Shown: positions 51,962 to 59,488 of the stretch, piece by piece
Numbering within the stretch: position 1 is the first letter of the stretch
Layout of the letters: each line of letters begins with the position of its first letter
Origin: Eggerthellales bacterium
GTDB lineage: Bacteria > Actinomycetota > Coriobacteriia > Coriobacteriales > Eggerthellaceae
DNA length: 64,000 bases
NCBI GenBank assembly: GCA_029225085.1
Contig: JAQXVU010000048.1
Location: 18,885-82,884 of the forward strand
Direction: 5' to 3'
The notes under the pieces: model-generated
Database searches by the model: none
Seen by the model: the letters and a program-made list of their open reading frames with translations, nothing else
Told to the model about the DNA's origin: nothing
Translations under genes and position numbers: made by a program

Positions 51962-51987
51962 CTTTGCGTAGTGATGTGGGGATGGTT

Positions 51988-52122
51988 CTACAGGTTGAAC
52001 TTGCGCTGCAAGAAGACCAGGAGAACGAGGATGACGAGCGCGCCGATAAGGATGACGTTGCTGTTCATCTGAATGCCCGTTTGGGTGATGGTGATACCCA
52101 GAGCGCTAAGAATCTCGTCCAT
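51988..52122 (-). CDS. Small single-helix membrane protein (44 aa)
   Basis: A 44-codon reading frame from ATG 52122 to TAG 51988, with AAAGG upstream at good spacing and a terminator 27 bp after the stop. The protein has a short polar N-terminus (MDEILSALGITITQTG), one strong membrane helix at about 22-38 (Val/Leu/Ile-rich) and a basic end QRKFNL, so the N-terminus should face outside. The arrangement start-site, frame, stop, terminator makes it a real gene despite its size. No family is recognised. It lies just downstream of tRNA-Ser(TGA) on the same strand and may be on the same transcript. Confidence 0.72.
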   Translation of the reverse strand: MDEILSALGITITQTGIQMNSNVILIGALVILVLLVFLQRKFNL

Positions 52123-52143
52123 ACGACGACCTTTCAAAGAAAC

Positions 52144-52231
52144 TGGCGGAGGAAGTAGGATTCGAACCCACGATACGTTTCCGTATAACGGTTTTCAAGA
52201 CCGCCGCCTTCAACCACTCGGCCATTCCTCC
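52144..52231 (-). tRNA. tRNA-Ser (anticodon TGA)
   Basis: An 88-nt gene including encoded CCA (52144-52146). Acceptor stem GGAGGAA/TTCCTCC, long variable arm (class II), anticodon loop CTTGAAA giving TGA, and T-loop GGTTCGAATCC are all visible on the minus strand. Confidence 0.96.
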
Positions 52232-52324
52232 GCATCTGCACATGCTCTCTGCCTCAGGCGTTGAAGCTAACGAACAGGATACCATATTTGCCGTGGCGTC
52301 ACGGGAGCTTCGGGGCACTTGCTT

Positions 52325-52330
52325 TATAAT
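52325..52330 (+). promoter_or_regulatory. tadA promoter -10, leaderless arrangement
   Basis: A perfect TATAAT ends only seven bases before the tadA ATG at 52338, and no ribosome site precedes that ATG. The transcript would start at or next to the start codon. Confidence 0.55.
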
Positions 52331-52337
52331 CGGCCTC

Positions 52338-52961
52338 ATGAATGATGAGCAGTACATGGCTTTAGCTATTCAGGAAGCGAAACGAGCTGCTGAGCTGGGG
52401 GAGGTTCCCATTGGCGCGGTGGTGGTGGCTTCCCGTCCCCAGATTACGCCCTATAGCAGGGTTCCTGCCGAAGAGCAGGAGCGCCTTCTGAAGGGGTATC
52501 TGCGCCTGGCGGCCGAGCAGGGCTATGAGCCAGGGTCCGAGCCCGATCAGCTCATCGTGTGCCGCGACTTCAACCGCCGTGAGCTGAACGCCGACCCTGC
52601 TGGTCATGGGGAGTTCTTGGCCCTTCGCCGGGCGTCTGAGATTCTGGGGGCATGGCGGCTGAGCAACTGCACGGTGTATGTGACCTTAGAGCCCTGCCTC
52701 ATGTGCGCGGGTCTCATGTACCAGGCACGCATCGCCCGTTGCGTTTTCGGCGCCTATGACCCGAAGGGCGGGGCGTTGGGGTCCCTGTACCAGGTGCATG
52801 CCGACGAGCGCCTTAATCATACTTTTTCTGTAGAAGGTGGCGTGTTGGGCGAGGAATGCGCCAAGATGATGAAGGACTTTTTTGCCGCCCGAAGAAAGCG
52901 CAATAAGGAGCTGAAACGTCAGGCTGCTCGTTGCGCTTCGGCTGGCGAACCAAGTGAATGA
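52338..52961 (+). CDS. tadA: tRNA-specific adenosine deaminase, with insertion
   Basis: Deaminates the wobble adenosine of tRNA-Arg to inosine. The zinc site is present: His90-Gly-Glu92 in place of the usual HAE, and EPCLMCAG with Cys120 and Cys123. Asn-Arg-Arg-Glu and the VFGAYDPKGGALGSL segment are typical of TadA rather than other cytidine deaminases. At 207 residues it is longer than usual (150-170), owing to an insertion of about 40 residues at 32-73 between the first strand and the active-site helix. The frame extends back to 52242 but that part lacks similarity. The ATG sits seven bases after a perfect -10 box, suggesting leaderless translation. Confidence 0.9.
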   Translation: MNDEQYMALAIQEAKRAAELGEVPIGAVVVASRPQITPYSRVPAEEQERLLKGYLRLAAEQGYEPGSEPDQLIVCRDFNRRELNADPAGHGEFLALRRASEILGAWRLSNCTVYVTLEPCLMCAGLMYQARIARCVFGAYDPKGGALGSLYQVHADERLNHTFSVEGGVLGEECAKMMKDFFAARRKRNKELKRQAARCASAGEPSE

Positions 52962-52985
52962 TCCTTGTAGAAAGGTTTATGAGAT

Positions 52986-53954
52986 ATGAACGAATTTAAG
53001 GTATTGGCCCCTGCCAAGGTGAACCTGTTTTTGGGTATCGGTGAGGGCCGTGAGGATGGCTTCCACGAGGTGCGCACGGTGCTGCATGCTCTGGCTCTGC
53101 ACGATGTGCTGACCTTTGCCGTGGTTCCCGAGGGCGGTTTCGACCCTCGCTATATCGTGCGCGGCGGCTTCGACCTGCCTGTCGCCACCGAAGAGGGCAT
53201 CTCTGTTGGCGTCGATGTCGTGTGTCACGAGGGCATTGAGCTTCCTGAGATTCCCACCGAGGACAATCTGGTGACCAAGGCCATCTTCGCTTTGGCTCGC
53301 GCCTGCGAGGTTTCTTGGCGTGGCTATATCCGCGTGATCCTCGACAAGCACATTCCCGCTCAGGCTGGTCTTGGTGGCGGCTCGAGCGATGCAGCTGCCG
53401 CTCTGCTGGGCGCTGCGTCTATCTTCGGTATCCCCGCTGACGACCCTCGCATTGCCGAGGTGGCAGCTACGCTGGGTAGCGACGTTCCCTTCTTCCTGAC
53501 CGGCGGTTGCGCCGAGTATGTAGGCAAGGGTGACCAGTTCGTGCGCAGCTTCGACCCCATGAAGGACTACGTGGTCATCATGATTCCCGAGGGCGCAACG
53601 GTGCCTACGGCTAAGGCCTACGAGCTCTTCGACTCTATGCCCGTGCCCATCGACCCTGTTGCCGAGCGCGATCTGAGCTATGTTTCCGAGGCCTTCGAGG
53701 TCCCCATCTTCAACAACCTGTCTCGTGCCGCTTACATGATGTGCCCTGGTTTGGAAGACGTGCGTCGTTGGGCTCGTTGCGAGGACGGCGTCGACGATGT
53801 TCTGCTGGCCGGTAGCGGTGCCGCTCACTTTGCCATCTGCGACGACCACGACACGGCTGACCTTCTGGTGGTGCATGCTCGCAAGAAGGGCTACTATGCC
53901 CGCCTTACCAGCTTCTCCTCTCTGCGTGCAGCTGTTGTACCCAAGAAGGACTAG
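52986..53954 (+). CDS. ispE: 4-diphosphocytidyl-2-C-methyl-D-erythritol kinase
   Basis: A GHMP kinase of the MEP pathway, which makes isoprenoid precursors needed, among others, for the menaquinone side chain. The 322-residue protein has APAKVNLFLGIG, DGFHEVRTVLHAL, the ATP-binding glycine loop AQAGLGGGSSDAAAAL and a C-terminal LLAGSGAAHFAI GHMP motif. The ATG at 52986 follows AGAAAGG. It begins 24 bp after tadA and is probably co-transcribed. A hairpin terminator follows. Confidence 0.95.
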   Translation: MNEFKVLAPAKVNLFLGIGEGREDGFHEVRTVLHALALHDVLTFAVVPEGGFDPRYIVRGGFDLPVATEEGISVGVDVVCHEGIELPEIPTEDNLVTKAIFALARACEVSWRGYIRVILDKHIPAQAGLGGGSSDAAAALLGAASIFGIPADDPRIAEVAATLGSDVPFFLTGGCAEYVGKGDQFVRSFDPMKDYVVIMIPEGATVPTAKAYELFDSMPVPIDPVAERDLSYVSEAFEVPIFNNLSRAAYMMCPGLEDVRRWARCEDGVDDVLLAGSGAAHFAICDDHDTADLLVVHARKKGYYARLTSFSSLRAAVVPKKD

Positions 53955-54005
53955 GGACAAGGCGGTATGTAACCGGGCTTGCGGAAGAGGAAAACTGAGC
54001 GATGT

Positions 54006-54037
54006 GCGCGGCGTCTGCAGGGCGCCGCGCTTGCTTT
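54006..54037 (+). terminator. Terminator after ispE
   Basis: GCGCGGCG (54006-54013) pairs with CGCCGCGC (54023-54030), followed by TTGCTTT. Confidence 0.75.
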
Positions 54038-54108
54038 GGGGCGCGCAGTGTTTATGGGGCTCGGTTTAGCTGGGATAGGTTTCGGGTGCCGCGCTTGCTT
54101 TGGGGCGC
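54024..54108. repeat. 21-bp exact direct repeat
   Basis: The identical 21-bp sequence, beginning GCCGCGCTTGC and ending TTTGGGGCGC, occurs at 54024-54044 and 54088-54108, 64 bp apart. The first copy is part of the ispE terminator; the second has no partner arm. Confidence 0.8.
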
Positions 54109-54145
54109 ATGGTTTTTCTGGCTGTGTACCTTGCGCTTTCGCGGG

Positions 54146-54172
54146 CAAAAGAAAAGGCCCCCGAAGGGACCT
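54146..54172 (-). terminator. Terminator of tRNA-Ser(GCT)
   Basis: On the minus strand AGGTCCC pairs with GGGGCCT around TTCG (54155-54172), followed by TTTTCTTTT. Confidence 0.85.
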
Positions 54173-54183
54173 GAAAGATCGGG

Positions 54184-54274
54184 TGGCGGAGAGCTGGGGA
54201 TTCGAACCCCAGATACCCTTGTGGGGTATACTCGCTTAGCAGGCGAGCACCTTCGGCCTCTCGGTCAGCTCTCC
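54184..54274 (-). tRNA. tRNA-Ser (anticodon GCT)
   Basis: A 91-nt class II tRNA with encoded CCA (54184-54186). Acceptor GGAGAGC/GCTCTCC, anticodon stem CTCGC/GCGAG with loop CTGCTAA, long variable arm, and T-loop GGTTCGAATCC are visible on the minus strand. Confidence 0.96.
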
Positions 54275-54333
54275 ACTCGATGCGATAAAAAATGATACCT
54301 CACAAGTGGCCTACCATGCAAGGAGGAAAACGA

Positions 54334-55443
54334 ATGCAAGACAAGGTGATGGGGCAAATTCCTCGGCGAAGCTTCCTTCGTTGGGTTTTCGCGGCATGCG
54401 CGGCCGTGTTCCTCGCCCTTGCCTTCGCCGGCCTTGCTCCCCACATTGCACTTGCGGTGCCTGAGGCTTCGCAAGTGGCGATTGATGTCACGGTGAACGC
54501 TGCGGGCAAGGTGACGGTGCATGAGCAGCGCACCATGCAGGTTTCGCCTAAGGACATCGGTATGAGCTGGGAGTACGGTTCCTTTGGGGCCGATGCATCG
54601 GTGTCGGTGCGCGAAGTGACCCTGACCGGTGACTTCGATGGCTCTCCCGTTTCCTGCAGTCCCGTTACCCTGCAAGGGGAGGAGGGAACCCAAGAAACCC
54701 CTGATGGCGCCTGTTACGGTATCGACTACAAGAACAAGCTCATCTGCTTGTTCTTTGGCGATGTGAAGGGTCGGGTGACGGTAGACCTTACCTATGACGT
54801 GCAATCGGCGCTCTCGCTATATAAAGACGTCGCTGAGCTCTGCTTCCCCGTTATCTCGCTTCAGGATGGTGCGGAGGCCCGGGATGTGCGGGCTTTCGTG
54901 CAGTTGCCCTCACCAACGGGTTTGGTGACCGTTGCCGGTGAGGATGTCTATGCCTGGGGTCATGGCCCTAAGGATGGCTCTGTGCTCGTTGGCTCTGACG
55001 GAAGCGTCACCTGTTATGCCCAGAAGGTTTCTGCGGGGCAGGCCGACGAACTGCGTATCTGCTTCCCTCTCGCGTGGCTCACGGATCTTTCGGAAGCTGA
55101 CAAGGCCCGCATCGGCGGCTCCTATCACCTTGCGTCCGCCATTTCCGATGAGGAGGCATGGGTCGACACCGCCCATCATCGTCAGCTCATCGCTTTGGCG
55201 CTGTTCGTGCTCGCGGTTCTTGTCTCCCTGATGGCTCTGGCATCTGCCTTGCTCATGAGCAGGAAATGGAAGGACAAGCCCGCGTTGAAGCGCAATCTGG
55301 TGGTTCTTTCCGCCGTTCACTTTGCCGTTCTGTTACTTTTCGGACTGCTGACGAAAAACCTGTGTATTGTTGCCATTGCTGCAGCGGTGAGCCTGATGAT
55401 TCTGCTGCTGGCATATGCGCAAAGGAGGCCCCATGGCTGCTGA
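54334..55443 (+). CDS. DUF2207-type membrane protein
   Basis: A 369-residue membrane protein. A signal-like hydrophobic stretch at about 14-36 is preceded by PRRSFLRW. The extracellular region to about 270 resembles DUF2207 (the repeated V-x-V-T strands and an EYGSFG segment). Then there are three helices, about 283-308, 320-340 and 342-360, and a short basic tail. The usual DUF2207 protein is longer, with a C-terminal cytosolic part missing here. The start is ATG 54334 behind AAGGAGG; an in-frame start at 54292 is less likely. The last 11 bases overlap the start of the shikimate kinase gene. Function unknown. Confidence 0.75.
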   Translation: MQDKVMGQIPRRSFLRWVFAACAAVFLALAFAGLAPHIALAVPEASQVAIDVTVNAAGKVTVHEQRTMQVSPKDIGMSWEYGSFGADASVSVREVTLTGDFDGSPVSCSPVTLQGEEGTQETPDGACYGIDYKNKLICLFFGDVKGRVTVDLTYDVQSALSLYKDVAELCFPVISLQDGAEARDVRAFVQLPSPTGLVTVAGEDVYAWGHGPKDGSVLVGSDGSVTCYAQKVSAGQADELRICFPLAWLTDLSEADKARIGGSYHLASAISDEEAWVDTAHHRQLIALALFVLAVLVSLMALASALLMSRKWKDKPALKRNLVVLSAVHFAVLLLFGLLTKNLCIVAIAAAVSLMILLLAYAQRRPHGC

Positions 55444-55966
55444 TAACATCATTCTCATCGGACTGCCCGGAGCAGGTAAATCGACCCTTGGCGTCGTCCT
55501 GGCGAAGATCCTGAACTACTCGTTCCTCGATGGCGACATCCTCATTCAGGGGCAGGAGGGCAAGACGCTGCAGGCCCTTATCGATGAGCTGGGCCCCGAG
55601 GGCTTTTTGCAGGTAGAGAACAGGGTGCTGTCAGAGGTGGAATGCTCCCGTACCATCGTTGCCACCGGCGGATCTGCCGTGTATTCGGATCCTGCCATGC
55701 AGCATCTGTCCCAGATGGGCGTGGTGGTGCATCTGCAGGTGTCTGAGGGGGAGCTTGCCAACCGTTTGGGCGACCTCGATGAGCGCGGCGTGGTACTGCG
55801 CAACGGTCACGTGGCTAGCCTGCACGACCTATATGAGGAGCGCATGCCCCTGTATCGTCAGTACGCCCAGATAACGATTGACGTGACGGGTAAGCAGGTG
55901 CGCGAGTCCGCTAAGGAGCTGCAGCTAGCCTTGGTAGATTACTGGCAGAGCACGGGGATGAAATAG
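55433..55966 (+). CDS. aroK: Shikimate kinase
   Basis: A 177-residue P-loop kinase that phosphorylates shikimate in the chorismate pathway. Walker A is GLPGAGKST at 11-19, the substrate Asp lies in FLDGDIL at about 35, the substrate Arg in VENRVLSE, and a Gly-Gly loop in VATGGSAVY. The lid reads RGVVLRNG rather than the commoner RPLL, so a related small-molecule kinase is not excluded. The ATG at 55433 follows AAAGGAGG inside the end of the upstream gene. Its stop overlaps the convergent PAP2 gene by 28 bases. Confidence 0.82.
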   Translation: MAADNIILIGLPGAGKSTLGVVLAKILNYSFLDGDILIQGQEGKTLQALIDELGPEGFLQVENRVLSEVECSRTIVATGGSAVYSDPAMQHLSQMGVVVHLQVSEGELANRLGDLDERGVVLRNGHVASLHDLYEERMPLYRQYAQITIDVTGKQVRESAKELQLALVDYWQSTGMK

Positions 55967-56415
55967 CATAGGAGCCCGAAGAGGGATCCCAGGAAGAATC
56001 CGGCCAGCACGTCCCTGGTAAAGTGCAGGCCTCCCGCCACGCGAATGGCGGCAAGGCAGAGGGTGGCCGCATAGCAGAGGATGCCGGCCCACAGGCAAGT
56101 GGGCATGATGGCCAGGGAGATAACCGCTCCCGATGATACGTGACGGCTGGGGAAGCTCCTGCCTGTCTTGTTGGGGGTCAGCAACGGCGTGAAGCCGGGT
56201 TGATCGTAGGGGCGAGGGGCGTTAATGGCGTCTCGCAGCAACCCGAGAATCACGTAGGCGGCGGCAGGCACGAGTAAGGTGAGCCAAAAGCGCAGGTTCA
56301 GACCTTGTATCACGGCGCAATATAACAACGTCGCCGCAAAGGATGCGACGACGATTGCTACACAAAGGTGATCGGCGATCTGAAGCGCCTTGGCTATTTC
56401 TTCACGACGGCGCAA
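55939..56415 (-). CDS. PAP2-family phosphatase, membrane-bound
   Basis: A membrane phosphatase of about 158 residues acting on lipid phosphates such as undecaprenyl or phosphatidylglycerol phosphate. The three PAP2 motifs are present: the Arg-Pro in RDAINAPRPYD, PSRHVSSG with the catalytic His, and RVAGGLHFTRDVLAG with the second His and Asp. The frame stays open into the NfeD gene to 56580 but that part is shadow. I take the start at TTG 56415, which overlaps the nfeD stop by 22 bases; no good ribosome site is seen, so translation may be coupled. Third gene of a small minus-strand operon. Confidence 0.78.
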   Translation of the reverse strand: MRRREEIAKALQIADHLCVAIVVASFAATLLYCAVIQGLNLRFWLTLLVPAAAYVILGLLRDAINAPRPYDQPGFTPLLTPNKTGRSFPSRHVSSGAVISLAIMPTCLWAGILCYAATLCLAAIRVAGGLHFTRDVLAGFFLGSLFGLLCYFIPVLCQ

Positions 56416-56852
56416 TTCTTGTCCACGTCTACAACGGTGACCTTGTCGCCGATGTTGTACTTCTGGTTGGGGTCGAGAGCGCGAGCGCGTACCTCGTGGT
56501 CGCCAATGCGAACGCGGCCGTTGTTCTCGTATACGTTGATGTCGACCTTCATGGTGACGGTAGCCTGCTTGCCTACCCACTCCTCAGGGTCGAGGTACTG
56601 GGACTGCTCCTCCTTTTCCATAAGCTTCTGGAAGAGGGGGCGAAGCACGAACCAGCTGAAGATGGTGACGACTACCGCAGCGATAACTTCCACAATCACG
56701 TCAAGCTTCAGAACCCAGCAGAGAAGGCCTGCGAGAGCGCCGACGGCGAAGGGGAAGTGGTCACCGTAGAAGCGGCTTGCTTCCATGAAGATGAAGATGA
56801 GGGCGATAGCGGCCCAGACGACAAGCATGATGCCATCGATGGTTTCCAGCAT
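56394..56852 (-). CDS. NfeD-family membrane protein
   Basis: A 152-residue protein of two or three membrane helices (about 7-25, 32-45, 50-70) and a C-terminal OB-fold domain (VGKQATVTMKVD, GRVRIGDHEVRARAL, IGDKVTVVDVD). This is the short NfeD form that lacks the serine protease part. Such proteins usually work with a stomatin/flotillin partner in membrane organisation; no such partner is adjacent. The start follows AGGAACAG. It sits between the 35-residue membrane protein and the PAP2 gene. Confidence 0.87.
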   Translation of the reverse strand: MLETIDGIMLVVWAAIALIFIFMEASRFYGDHFPFAVGALAGLLCWVLKLDVIVEVIAAVVVTIFSWFVLRPLFQKLMEKEEQSQYLDPEEWVGKQATVTMKVDINVYENNGRVRIGDHEVRARALDPNQKYNIGDKVTVVDVDKNCAVVKK

Positions 56853-56894
56853 GGGCTGTTCCTATCTGTAGATGCTTTGCAGAGACGGAAAGAC

Positions 56895-57002
56895 TTAGAA
56901 GTTGTGGTCGAAGATGCCCAGCAACTCGCAGATGATGAACACGACGACGGCAGCGCCGATGATCTGGATAATGTTCGACTTGTTCCAGCGGTAATTTGCC
57001 AT
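56895..57002 (-). CDS. Small single-helix membrane protein (35 aa)
   Basis: A 35-codon frame from ATG 57002 to TAA 56895, with AGAAGGA seven bases upstream. The protein has a polar, basic N-terminus (MANYRWNKSN), a membrane helix at about 11-30 rich in Ile and Val with a Cys-Glu pair near its end, and the tail FDHNF. It precedes nfeD on the same strand by 42 bp and has a likely promoter before it (TGCTATCC on the minus strand at 57076-57069). Position, ribosome site and hydrophobic profile make it credible. No family is recognised. Confidence 0.68.
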   Translation of the reverse strand: MANYRWNKSNIIQIIGAAVVVFIICELLGIFDHNF

Positions 57003-57100
57003 GAGATCCTTCTCTCTGGTGAGGGCTCCCTGCACGAAGCCCATGTTATTTGCTCACGTAACTTACGAGGATAGCATATTTAGCATCTCAGATTATTTGT

Positions 57101-57961
57101 CTACCAAGGTTCTTTGAACATGATGTTCAAATCTACATCTCCCTCGATGCCATAGACTTGGCCCTTGTCGCTGTATTGCCAGATGCGGAAGTCGAAGCCC
57201 AGGGAGGGCTGGCTGGTCTCGTACTCTGCGTACCAGAAGGTGCAGTCGGTGAGCTGGGAGAGGTCGAAGAGGTTGGTGGCCGACTCCTTGTTCATATAGA
57301 TCATGGTCTTGTAGCCGGCTTTGCTCATTTCCTGGGAGAAGGCCAGGGCGGCGGCGGTTGCCTGCTGGTAGGTGAGGTCGGCAACACGGGACCCATCGGT
57401 GTTGGTCTTTTCGAGGTCGAATACCACAGGCAGGTCGAGTTCGGCGCCATCTAAGGCGCTGACCAGGAAGGATGCTTCTTCACGGGCCTCATCTTCGGAG
57501 GTTGCCTGGGAGAAGAAGTAGGCTCCCACCTTAAGGCCGGCTCGCTTTGCCCCCGTTAGGTTCGCGGCGAAAGTCTCGTCGGGGAAAACGCCGCCATCGG
57601 TGGTGCCCCGATAGCCGGCTCGCAGCACGGCGAAGTCGACGCCGCTGGCGGCAACCTTCGACCAATTAACCGTTCCCTGATGATCGGACACGTCGATGCC
57701 CACCTGGGAGACCACCTCATCGTTTTCGACGTAATATCGATAATCGTTGAATTGCTCGATGCTTGCGTAGTCGTAGTCGTTCAGGGGGATAGAATCTCTT
57801 GAGAGATTGTAGTCGTACAGCGACTGTCCTGAATCAGGGGACCAGCCTTCCTGTTGGTTACCGCAGCCGGAAAGGGCGAGAGTGCCTGCGAAGAGGCTGC
57901 AGGCCAGGGTCAGGCAGGCGATGGTGCGTGTAAGAGAGTGCTTTGCGTTCGTTGTATTCAT
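57101..57961 (-). CDS. GH25 lysozyme-type lipoprotein
   Basis: A 286-residue lipoprotein. The signal peptide ends LSGC with the lipidated Cys at 33. After a linker of about 50 residues comes a glycoside hydrolase 25 domain: GIDVSDHQGTVNW with the first acidic residue, AVLRAGYRG, and the Asp-x-Glu catalytic pair in VVFDLEKT, then FWYAEYE and DVDLNIMF. Such enzymes cleave the peptidoglycan glycan backbone, and lipid anchoring would keep it at the membrane-wall interface. ATG 57961 is chosen, because the longer frame to 58090 runs through the divergent nhaA gene. No ribosome site precedes it, so it may be leaderless. Confidence 0.88.
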   Translation of the reverse strand: MNTTNAKHSLTRTIACLTLACSLFAGTLALSGCGNQQEGWSPDSGQSLYDYNLSRDSIPLNDYDYASIEQFNDYRYYVENDEVVSQVGIDVSDHQGTVNWSKVAASGVDFAVLRAGYRGTTDGGVFPDETFAANLTGAKRAGLKVGAYFFSQATSEDEAREEASFLVSALDGAELDLPVVFDLEKTNTDGSRVADLTYQQATAAALAFSQEMSKAGYKTMIYMNKESATNLFDLSQLTDCTFWYAEYETSQPSLGFDFRIWQYSDKGQVYGIEGDVDLNIMFKEPW

Positions 57962-58006
57962 GAGCCGAGTATGACAGAGCGCGCTGAATAAACGAAAAGA
58001 GAAACC

Positions 58007-59488
58007 ATGAGCCAACGAGAAGAACAGATATATATCGATGAGGTGGAAGGCCACGTACGTCGCAAGGAGCACTTGGTACGCTTCACCCATTCTTCCACTA
58101 AAGCGGCCATGGTCATGCTCTTGGGCGCCATCGTTGCCGTTGGGTTGGCCGGCTCTCCGTTAGCGGGGCCCGTGGCCGAGTTCTGGCACACGCCGGTGAG
58201 CGTGGGCTTCGGTGACTCGGTGGCCTCTATGACTTTGGGGCATATCATCAACGATATGTTCATGGCCATCTTCTTCCTGCTGGTGGGCATGGAAGTGAAG
58301 TACGAGCTGACGGTAGGCGAGCTCACCAATATCCGCCAGGCCATCTTGCCTGTGGTGGCGGCCCTTGGTGGCGTGCTGGTGCCTGTGGCGATCTATCTGG
58401 TCTTTAACGCCACGAGCCCCGATACCGTTGGTGGCTGGGGTGTGCCTACCGCTACCGACATCGCCTTTGCTCTGGGTATCCTGGCCCTGCTGGGCAACAG
58501 GGTGCCATCGGGCGTGAAGGTGTTCCTCTCTACCCTTGCGGTGGCAGACGACATCATCGCCATCATCGTCATCGCCCTGTTCTACGGTCATAGCCCTGCG
58601 CTGGGCTGGCTCGCTGCGGCTGCCGCAGTGCTGGTGGTGCTCATCCTGATGAACCGCGCCCACGTGTATTCCCTGGTGCCCTACTTAGTGGGTGGCGCGG
58701 TGCTGTGGTACTGCGTCTTCGTGTCCGGCATTCATGCCACCATCGCCGGCGTGCTTCTGGCCTTCGTCATCCCTTCCTGCACCCATGTTGATCTGGGAAA
58801 GTTCACCAGCTGGTCGGGCAAGAGCCTGCTGAAGGCCAAGGAGACCTATCAGCCCGATGAGCCCGTTATCACTCAGCACGAGTACCTTGAGACCGTGCAG
58901 GACCTGAGCAAGGTGGCTAAGCACGTAACGCCTCCCGCTGTGCGCCTCGAGCACAAGCTGTATCCCTGGGTGTACTTCGGCATCTTGCCCCTCTTCGCTC
59001 TGAGTAATGCGGACGTGGCGGTGACGGCCGAAGCCATCGGGGCGGCCTTTGCCTCCCCAGCTCTCCCGGGCGTTTTCTTTGGTCTGGTGCTGGGCAAGCC
59101 CTTGGGTATCTTGCTAGCCTCCTTCCTGGTGGTGAAGGTGGGCAAGGTTTCTTTGCCCGAGCATGTGAACTGGGGCCATATGACCGGAGCCGCCATTCTG
59201 GGCGGCGTGGGCTTTACCATGGCCATCTTCGTGGCGAACCTTGCCTATGCGGATGCCACGCTGATTGCTGCTGCCAAGATCGGCATCTTGGCGGGCTCTA
59301 TCGTGGCGGGTGTTGCCGGATTCGTGGTGCTGTTGCTGCAGGCCAAGAAGGCTGAGGCTCAGGGTCTGTCCTACGTGCAGGTTGCCGCAGAGGACGGCGA
59401 CTTGCTTGCCGCAGACGAAGAAGAGGCCAAGTACGGCAAAGCGTACCTGGCCTCCCATGCAGGTGCTCATCGCAAGGATGAGGATTAG
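58007..59488 (+). CDS. nhaA: Na+/H+ antiporter NhaA
   Basis: A 493-residue antiporter exchanging protons for sodium, controlling pH and salt stress. NhaA landmarks: FFLLVGMEVKYELTVGEL, the GWGVPTATDIAFALGIL segment, the unwound-helix region with paired Asp (LAVADDIIAIIVIALFYG), and GHMTGAAILGGVGFTMAIFV. The C-terminal 40 residues are charged and longer than in the enteric protein (about 390). The start follows AAAGAGA. It is divergent from the lysozyme gene with only 45 bp between starts, and its last four bases overlap the stop of the CoA-transferase gene. Confidence 0.94.
   Translation: MSQREEQIYIDEVEGHVRRKEHLVRFTHSSTKAAMVMLLGAIVAVGLAGSPLAGPVAEFWHTPVSVGFGDSVASMTLGHIINDMFMAIFFLLVGMEVKYELTVGELTNIRQAILPVVAALGGVLVPVAIYLVFNATSPDTVGGWGVPTATDIAFALGILALLGNRVPSGVKVFLSTLAVADDIIAIIVIALFYGHSPALGWLAAAAAVLVVLILMNRAHVYSLVPYLVGGAVLWYCVFVSGIHATIAGVLLAFVIPSCTHVDLGKFTSWSGKSLLKAKETYQPDEPVITQHEYLETVQDLSKVAKHVTPPAVRLEHKLYPWVYFGILPLFALSNADVAVTAEAIGAAFASPALPGVFFGLVLGKPLGILLASFLVVKVGKVSLPEHVNWGHMTGAAILGGVGFTMAIFVANLAYADATLIAAAKIGILAGSIVAGVAGFVVLLLQAKKAEAQGLSYVQVAAEDGDLLAADEEEAKYGKAYLASHAGAHRKDED

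Larger units (their letters stand above)
51621..51987. other. Non-coding region with degenerate tandem repeats
   Basis: No gene is supported. It contains the TetR promoter area (AT-rich, 51621-51735), the 29-bp repeats at about 51789-51930 and the terminator at 51941-51961. Confidence 0.5.

Noticed and set aside
54356..54400. Tat signal on the DUF2207 protein
   Set aside because: RRSFLRW looks like a twin-arginine motif, but the following hydrophobic stretch and later membrane helices fit an ordinary Sec signal or anchor, so Tat export is not claimed.
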